Below are positions 20,925 to 25,060 of a DNA stretch of 25,060 nt, in pieces. Made by a program: the position numbers and the translations under genes. The stretch is from a virus. Within the stretch, counting starts at the first letter, position 1, and each line of letters begins with the position of its first letter. Location: positions 1-25,060 of IMG/VR virus record IMGVR_UViG_3300030106_001796. One strand, given 5' to 3'. The notes beneath the pieces are model-generated. The model had not been told where the DNA came from. It made no database searches and saw only the letters and a list, made by a program, of their open reading frames with translations.

Positions 20925-21283
20925 TGGCAAAGTACGCTTCAGGTAGAAACTCGTATGCCATATCAGACCGCTCTGGCTTTCGTTATCAGTACAAACTGAT
21001 GAAAAAAGAGTGGAATGGTTTGCTTGTGGGTCCTGATGAGTACGAACCAAAACAGCCTCAATTGGGCCCTTTTCGTAAAGTTGTTGATGCACAAGCTTTG
21101 ATGGATGCAAGACCCCAACCGGACAATCCCACAAGTGCATTTTTAGTTATTACCACAAATGGTATTACATACTTGGGTAACGGTAACTGGAGCACAGGTG
21201 GCACAGCGGAAATGCCGTCTGAACTAGAGACAACCACCGCTTTGCAGGGCGGTGTTGGTGCAGTAACGGTGGTAACGTCATGA
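20924..21283 (+). CDS. conserved virion protein, 119 aa
   Basis: The first 55 residues are strongly patterned: ASGRNSYAISDRSGFRYQYK, then MKKEWNGLLVGPDEYEPKQP, then QLGPFRKVVDAQALMDARP. This SDRSGFRY-x-KEWNG-x-LVGPDEYE-x-K-x-PQL signature is widespread in phage structural regions, including T4-like marine phages. The fold may be a small Cys-free beta-ribbon of unknown role. The C-terminal part is variable and Gly/Thr-rich (TNGITYLGNGNWSTGG). The start overlaps the preceding stop, and the stop overlaps the next start. Placement between the gp4-like and adaptor genes suggests a head-to-tail connector component. Confidence 0.75.
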   Translation: MAKYASGRNSYAISDRSGFRYQYKLMKKEWNGLLVGPDEYEPKQPQLGPFRKVVDAQALMDARPQPDNPTSAFLVITTNGITYLGNGNWSTGGTAEMPSELETTTALQGGVGAVTVVTS

Positions 21284-21930
21284 GTTTCACCTTCGATCAA
21301 CTAAAAACAGCAATTCAAGATTACGCAGAAAATGACGAAACGTCTTTCGTTACCAATCTGCCCGTTTTTATCAGGCAAGCAGAGGAAAGAATCCTCAAAA
21401 ATGTTCAATTAAGCCTGTTCAAAAAGAATGCCAGCGGCAATATGACGTTGGGTAACCAATTTTTGGCGTGTCCTAGCGATTTTTTGTCGCCATTTTCTCT
21501 ATCTTTTACAGATGCCAGTAGCAATAAAGTATTTTTAGACTTCAAAGACGCTGATTTTGTTCAATCATTTAACCCAAACTCGGCAACAACAGGTAACCCA
21601 AGGTTTTATGCTGTTTTCGACGTTGATAATTTTATTATTGGTCCAACCCCAGATGCTGCTAGAGCCGTTGAACTGCACTATTTCTACAGACCAACGAGTT
21701 TAACCGCCGGGAGCGGCTCTGGTACTACTTGGTTAAGTGAAAACGCGCAAATGGCGATGCTTTACGGCAGTTTGATAGAAGCCTACATCTATATGAAGGG
21801 TGAAACGGATGTCATGGCAAATTATGAAAAACGATTTACTGAAGCGATAACAGGCATGAAAATGCTTGGTGAAAACAAAGAGGTAACTGATGATTATCGC
21901 ACGGGTATGCTAGTAAGGCCGAAACAATGA
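21280..21930 (+). CDS. phage adaptor protein of the head-to-tail junction
   Basis: This is likely a second ring protein below the gp4-like factor. The 216-aa sequence has FDQLKTAIQDYAENDETSFV, then LPVFIRQAEERILKNVQLSL, a beta region FLACPSDFLSPFSLSFTD and NPRFYAVFDVDNFIIGPTPD, then AVELHYFYRPTSLT, a helical end AQMAMLYGSLIEAYIYMKGE and ANYEKRFTEAITGMKMLGEN. The order of helix pair, beta strands and final helices fits the phage adaptor family typical beside P22-like connector genes. The ATG overlaps the previous stop by four bases. Confidence 0.7.
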   Translation: MSFTFDQLKTAIQDYAENDETSFVTNLPVFIRQAEERILKNVQLSLFKKNASGNMTLGNQFLACPSDFLSPFSLSFTDASSNKVFLDFKDADFVQSFNPNSATTGNPRFYAVFDVDNFIIGPTPDAARAVELHYFYRPTSLTAGSGSGTTWLSENAQMAMLYGSLIEAYIYMKGETDVMANYEKRFTEAITGMKMLGENKEVTDDYRTGMLVRPKQ

Positions 21931-22220
21931 CGTTTCCAGCACTAGATATGGGTTCTGATTTCAAATTTGAGGTACACACCACTCAAAATCGTGGGTTCAC
22001 ACCAAAGGAAATTGCAGAGCGTTGTGCAGATAAGATCATATCGATAAGCGATTCTTCAGACCCTGCAATACAAGCACAAGCTCACGCCTTTCGCGAGCAT
22101 ATAGTTAAAGTTTTAGAATTTTATATGCGGGAGGCAATAAAAAGTGATCGAACCACCGTGTACAATGCGATTAAAGATTCTGGAAATCCCGAACTCGCAG
22201 AACTTATTAGGAGACTGTAA
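21927..22220 (+). CDS. conserved phage protein, 97 aa
   Basis: This is a helical protein with a signature I recall from many phage genomes: GFTPKEIAERCADKIISISD, then PAIQAQAHAFREHIVKVLEF, YMREAIKSDRTTVYNAIKDS and GNPELAELIRRL. Function is unknown. The charged helices end in a small C-terminal helix that could pack on a partner. There is no signal or membrane segment. It overlaps the upstream gene by four bases and precedes virion surface genes, so a tail or connector assembly role is reasonable. Confidence 0.75.
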   Translation: MTFPALDMGSDFKFEVHTTQNRGFTPKEIAERCADKIISISDSSDPAIQAQAHAFREHIVKVLEFYMREAIKSDRTTVYNAIKDSGNPELAELIRRL

Positions 22221-22222
22221 CC

Positions 22223-22675
22223 ATGGCTTTTAGCGGAAACTTCATGTGTACATCGTTCAAGAAGGAGCTACTGTTCGGTGTCCACGATTTTGATCTCGCC
22301 AACGGCGATACTTTTAAAATTGCCCTTTATACAAACTCTGCGTCGTTTGATGCGTCCACAACAGCGTATACAACCTCAAACGAGGTGAGTGGAACCGGGT
22401 ATAGTGCAGGTGGGGGTGCATTAACGACTGTTGATCCCACATCATCTGGAACCACGGGATTCACCGACTTCCAAGACGAAACCTTCTCCACGGCAACAAT
22501 AACGGCACGGGGCGCACTTATTTATAATACAACTCCAAACACCACGTCTTTGTCGGTAACCAACCCGACTGTCGTAGTTTTGGATTTTGGCGGCGACAAA
22601 ACTAGTACAGCGGGAGACTTTACGATTGTTTTTCCTACCGCTGATTCGAGTAATGCCATTATTCGGATAGCGTAA
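22223..22675 (+). CDS. virion tail-region protein, 150 aa
   Basis: The N-terminus AFSGNFMCTSFKKELLFGVH and DGDTFKIALY-like segment (GDTFKIALYTNSASFDASTT) are typical of abundant small structural proteins of marine tailed phages. The remainder is beta-rich: EVSGTGYSAGGGALTTVDPT, FTDFQDETFSTATITARGAL and VVVLDFGGDKTSTAGDFTIV, ending NAIIRIA. It is probably one beta-sandwich. No enzymatic residues are evident. It is coupled to the following repeat protein (TAATG), suggesting the two are made and assembled together as part of the tail or fibre base. Confidence 0.72.
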   Translation: MAFSGNFMCTSFKKELLFGVHDFDLANGDTFKIALYTNSASFDASTTAYTTSNEVSGTGYSAGGGALTTVDPTSSGTTGFTDFQDETFSTATITARGALIYNTTPNTTSLSVTNPTVVVLDFGGDKTSTAGDFTIVFPTADSSNAIIRIA

Positions 22676-23445
22676 TGGCGGACATCACCGTCGCATTTAA
22701 GGGCTGGAACTCCTCTAGCCAAAGTTGGGGCGGTGGAGCGTGGGGCCAAGACCAAGGTCTACCCGGCGCGACTGGGAACGTAGGTTCTGTAACAGTAAAT
22801 GCAGATGCAAACGTTCCTGTAACCGGATTAACCGGAACGGCAGCAGTAGGCTCCGTAACGGTAACCGCAGATGCAAACGCCAACGTTACGGGTGTGTCAG
22901 GAACGGCAGCAGTAGGCTCCGTAAGCATTACGGCTGTTGCTAATGTACCTGTCACAGGATTACAGGTCACTGGGTCCGTTGGCGCCGTAACGGTTGTTGC
23001 AACCGCCAATGTATCACCGACAGGTCTTGGAGCTACTGGTTCAGTAGGCTCTGTCGCTACAAGTGCTGGAGCAAACGCACCAGTAACAGGTCTATCCGCA
23101 ACAGGCTCTGTCGGATCAGTTTCTATAAGCACTGGTCAAGCAGTAGACGTTGGAGGAGTAGGTGCAGCGGGCCAAGTAGGAAGTGTTACTGCTAATGGTG
23201 TCGCTTCAATAAATGTTACAGGAGTAAGTGCAACAGGCGAGGTTGGAAATGTACTGGTTTATTCGAACATTGTCCCGGATCAAAATCCGGGATATAGTAA
23301 TATTAATATAAGCCAGACGCCATCGTGGTCGGAGGAACAACCAGATCAAAATCCGGGGTATAGTGGTATTAATGTAAGCCAGACGCCATCGTGGTCAGAG
23401 GAACAACCAAGCCAGACGCCGAATTGGATACAAATAGCAGCGTGA
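22675..23445 (+). CDS. Val-Thr-Gly repeat virion protein, 256 aa
   Basis: After a Trp/Gly-rich start (KGWNSSSQSWGGGAWGQDQG), residues about 30-210 are about eight copies of a 22-24-residue module of the form VGSVTVxADANVPVTGLTGT, a pattern suited to a beta-rod or beta-solenoid. The C-terminal part has two copies of a module with DQNPGYSNINISQTPSWSEE (encoded by a 66-base repeat) and a last SQTPNWIQIAA. I recall this rod and tail end in marine phage structural proteins. It lies directly before the tail fibre gene, so a fibre-associated or baseplate-like rod is probable. Confidence 0.75.
   Translation: MADITVAFKGWNSSSQSWGGGAWGQDQGLPGATGNVGSVTVNADANVPVTGLTGTAAVGSVTVTADANANVTGVSGTAAVGSVSITAVANVPVTGLQVTGSVGAVTVVATANVSPTGLGATGSVGSVATSAGANAPVTGLSATGSVGSVSISTGQAVDVGGVGAAGQVGSVTANGVASINVTGVSATGEVGNVLVYSNIVPDQNPGYSNINISQTPSWSEEQPDQNPGYSGINVSQTPSWSEEQPSQTPNWIQIAA
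23278..23409 (+). repeat. two tandem 66-base repeats at the end of the VTG gene
   Basis: Units at 23278-23343 and 23344-23409 start GATCAAAATCCGGG and end GAGGAACAACCA. They differ at a handful of positions, and a partial third copy follows (AGCCAGACGCCGAATTGG). Each encodes 22 residues. Confidence 0.85.
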
Positions 23446-23455
23446 GGAATTATAA

Positions 23456-25060
23456 ATGCCAAGTACCTATACAGTAAACCTCGGTATTGAAAAACCGGCT
23501 ACTGGTGAGCAGTCGGGCACATGGGGCGATACTACAAACACTAACTTCGATATTTTGGATCAAGGAGTTAACGGCGCAGTACGTGTAACATTAACTAGCG
23601 CGGGCTCTTCTGGTTCACCAAACGCATTACAAATCACCAACGGGGCTGTTTCTGACGGTCGCAACAAATTTATAGAATTTTTTAGTTCTGGTGATCTTGG
23701 GGGTTCTGCTTATGTGCAGCTAGACCCAAATGATGCAGAAAAAATAGTTTTCATTAGGAACAGTCTGGCAAGCAGCCGGTCTGTTTTACTTTTTCAAGGC
23801 ACATATAGCGCAGATAGGGATTTAGAAATACCTGCTGGCGTTGATATGGTCGTCAAATTCGACGGTGGTGGGGCAAGCTCTGCTACTGTTACGGATGTCT
23901 TTACAAAATTACGTCCCACTGAGTTAACCACTCCTACACTTACCGCTACAACCGCCGACATCAATGGTGGCACCCTTGATAACTCTGTTATTGGTGGTTC
24001 TACGGCAGCCGCTATTACGGGTACAACCATTGTAGCTAACACAAGTTTGAATATTGCAGGTGATGGTGCAACCGTTACAGGTATTAAAGACGAAGACAAT
24101 ATGGCGTCCAACAGCGCCACAAAACTTGCCACTCAACAATCAATTAAAGCGTATGTCGATAGCCAAGTAGGTACGGTCGATACGTTGGCTGAAATTTTAG
24201 CCAACGGCAATACGTCGGGATCAAACAACTTAGTAATCGATAGTGGTCAAGCTTTAACTTCTAACACCATCAACGAAACCAGTTCGGGCAGCGGCGTTAC
24301 AATTGACAGCGTTTTGCTGAAAGATGACGTAGTCAACGCCACTGATGTTGAAACCGGCAGTATTTCTGCAAACGATGGTACAGCTTCTGCCACAATCGCT
24401 AACAGCACGGGCGTAATGACTATTGCGTCTTCTGTGCTTACCACTACTGATATCAATGGCGGTTCGATAGACGGCACTAACATTGGTGCTGGTACGCCCG
24501 GAACTGGCGCGTTTACAAGTCTTAATGTTAGCGCAGATGCAACGTTTGCAGCCGGTGCAGACCTGATCACCGCAACAGCCGGTACAGACAACCTTCGTAT
24601 TGGTGAAGATGCTGGCGACAGTATTGTGAGTGGCGCTCAATACAACATCGTCATCGGCAAGAATGCTGGCACGGCACTTACGACGGGAGACCGTAATATT
24701 GCGATTGGTGTTGATGCTCTTGCAACAGAAGATGCTGATAGTCGCAATATAGGAATTGGCTACAAAGCGTTGGAAGATTTGAATGTTGGAACTGATGGCT
24801 ACAATGTCGCCATTGGTGATCTTTCTGGGCGAGATATTTCTACAGGAGTTGAAAACACTCTCATTGGCTCTTCAACGGGTGACGCACTTACAGACGCTGA
24901 CCGTAATGTTGGAATAGGGCGACAGTCTTTAACCACAGACGTCAAAGGAAGCCGCTCAACGGCTGTCGGTTATAACACGCTTGGTAGTCAGAATTTTACG
25001 ACATCAACGAATAGTAACAACACTGCCATAGGATATGTTGCAGGATTAAACGTCACAACA
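23456..25060 (+). CDS. tail fibre protein (partial, runs off the window)
   Basis: This is the receptor-binding or fibre shaft protein. The reading frame is open for 535 codons to the window end. The N-terminal module PSTYTVNLGIEKPATGEQSG, then TWGDTTNTNFDILDQGVNG, is a standard attachment domain of marine phage fibres. TATTADINGGTLDNSVIGGS and the later TDINGGSIDGTNIGAGTPGT are shaft repeats. KLATQQSIKAYVDSQVGTVD is a coiled segment. From about residue 380 there are repeats with NIVIGKNAG, NIAIGVDAL, NIGIGYKAL, NVAIGDLSG, TLIGSSTG and NVGIGRQSL, resembling left-handed YadA-like head repeats that trimerise. GTGAGG lies upstream. The C-terminus, where receptor specificity is expected, is missing. 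Confidence 0.85.
   Translation, partial: MPSTYTVNLGIEKPATGEQSGTWGDTTNTNFDILDQGVNGAVRVTLTSAGSSGSPNALQITNGAVSDGRNKFIEFFSSGDLGGSAYVQLDPNDAEKIVFIRNSLASSRSVLLFQGTYSADRDLEIPAGVDMVVKFDGGGASSATVTDVFTKLRPTELTTPTLTATTADINGGTLDNSVIGGSTAAAITGTTIVANTSLNIAGDGATVTGIKDEDNMASNSATKLATQQSIKAYVDSQVGTVDTLAEILANGNTSGSNNLVIDSGQALTSNTINETSSGSGVTIDSVLLKDDVVNATDVETGSISANDGTASATIANSTGVMTIASSVLTTTDINGGSIDGTNIGAGTPGTGAFTSLNVSADATFAAGADLITATAGTDNLRIGEDAGDSIVSGAQYNIVIGKNAGTALTTGDRNIAIGVDALATEDADSRNIGIGYKALEDLNVGTDGYNVAIGDLSGRDISTGVENTLIGSSTGDALTDADRNVGIGRQSLTTDVKGSRSTAVGYNTLGSQNFTTSTNSNNTAIGYVAGLNVTT

Noticed and set aside
22659-23132. 157-residue minus-strand frame
   Set aside because: Shadow of the Val-Thr-Gly repeats on the plus strand, which form a coherent gene.
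24247-24640. Two minus-strand frames within the tail fibre
   Set aside because: Shadows of the continuous 535-codon plus-strand fibre frame.
1-25060. tRNA genes, CRISPR arrays, integrase, transposase, toxin-antitoxin pairs
   Set aside because: I looked for cloverleaf and CCA-type ends, regularly spaced repeats and recognisable proteins and found none; the tandem repeats present are within genes or in promoters.

Overview
The window is a stretch of a tailed double-stranded DNA phage genome. Every credible gene is on the + strand. Genes are densely packed, with many TAATG, TGATG and ATGA stop/start overlaps. There is a DNA-packaging module, a long virion module and a lysis cassette, and no tRNA, rRNA, CRISPR array, integrase or transposase that I can recognise. 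The protein set resembles marine metagenomic phages (uvMED type) and, in the head-to-tail region, P22-like podoviruses: a large portal, a gp4-like factor and an adaptor protein. A gene-transfer-agent-type 3TM holin and an alphaproteobacterial flavour suggest a marine proteobacterial host. This is inference from recalled family resemblance, not a search.

Layout. 1-823: tail of an upstream gene, one small unknown gene and a 515-base gene-free stretch with GTAACC repeats. 824-2104: small terminase, a VRR-NUC nuclease overlapping it, and two tiny genes. 2105-5312: an accessory block of four transcription units: a Cys-rich DUF7227-like protein, a DUF932 protein and two unknowns. Three of them (2190, 4330 and 4876) clearly follow a terminator plus sigma70-like promoter plus a leader ending in AACTACGGAG. 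The DUF932 gene has only a weakened leader and no obvious terminator. 5313-5817: a GC-rich, repeat-filled non-coding island, a promoter, and a perfect 18-bp palindrome containing the exact bacterial chromosome-segregation site parS, just before the large terminase. 5818-12467: large terminase, a DUF6973-like protein, portal, two small basic proteins and a proline-rich protein. 12467-13722: lysis cassette (EF-hand membrane protein, holin, M15 peptidase). 13806-17460: head morphogenesis (co-chaperonin, scaffold, virion proteins, major capsid) ending at a strong terminator. 17624-25060: virion, head-completion and tail proteins, with several small Lys/Arg-rich Cys-containing proteins, a Val-Thr-Gly repeat protein and a tail fibre that runs off the window.

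Working together: small and large terminase and portal package DNA. Scaffold, co-chaperonin and capsid build the head. The gp4-like, adaptor and fibre proteins finish the particle. The holin and peptidase release progeny. The most unusual elements are the parS site with its adjoining GC-rich repeat island, the repeated promoter/terminator cassettes, and a long-range RNA stem predicted to hide the ribosome site of the holin gene.
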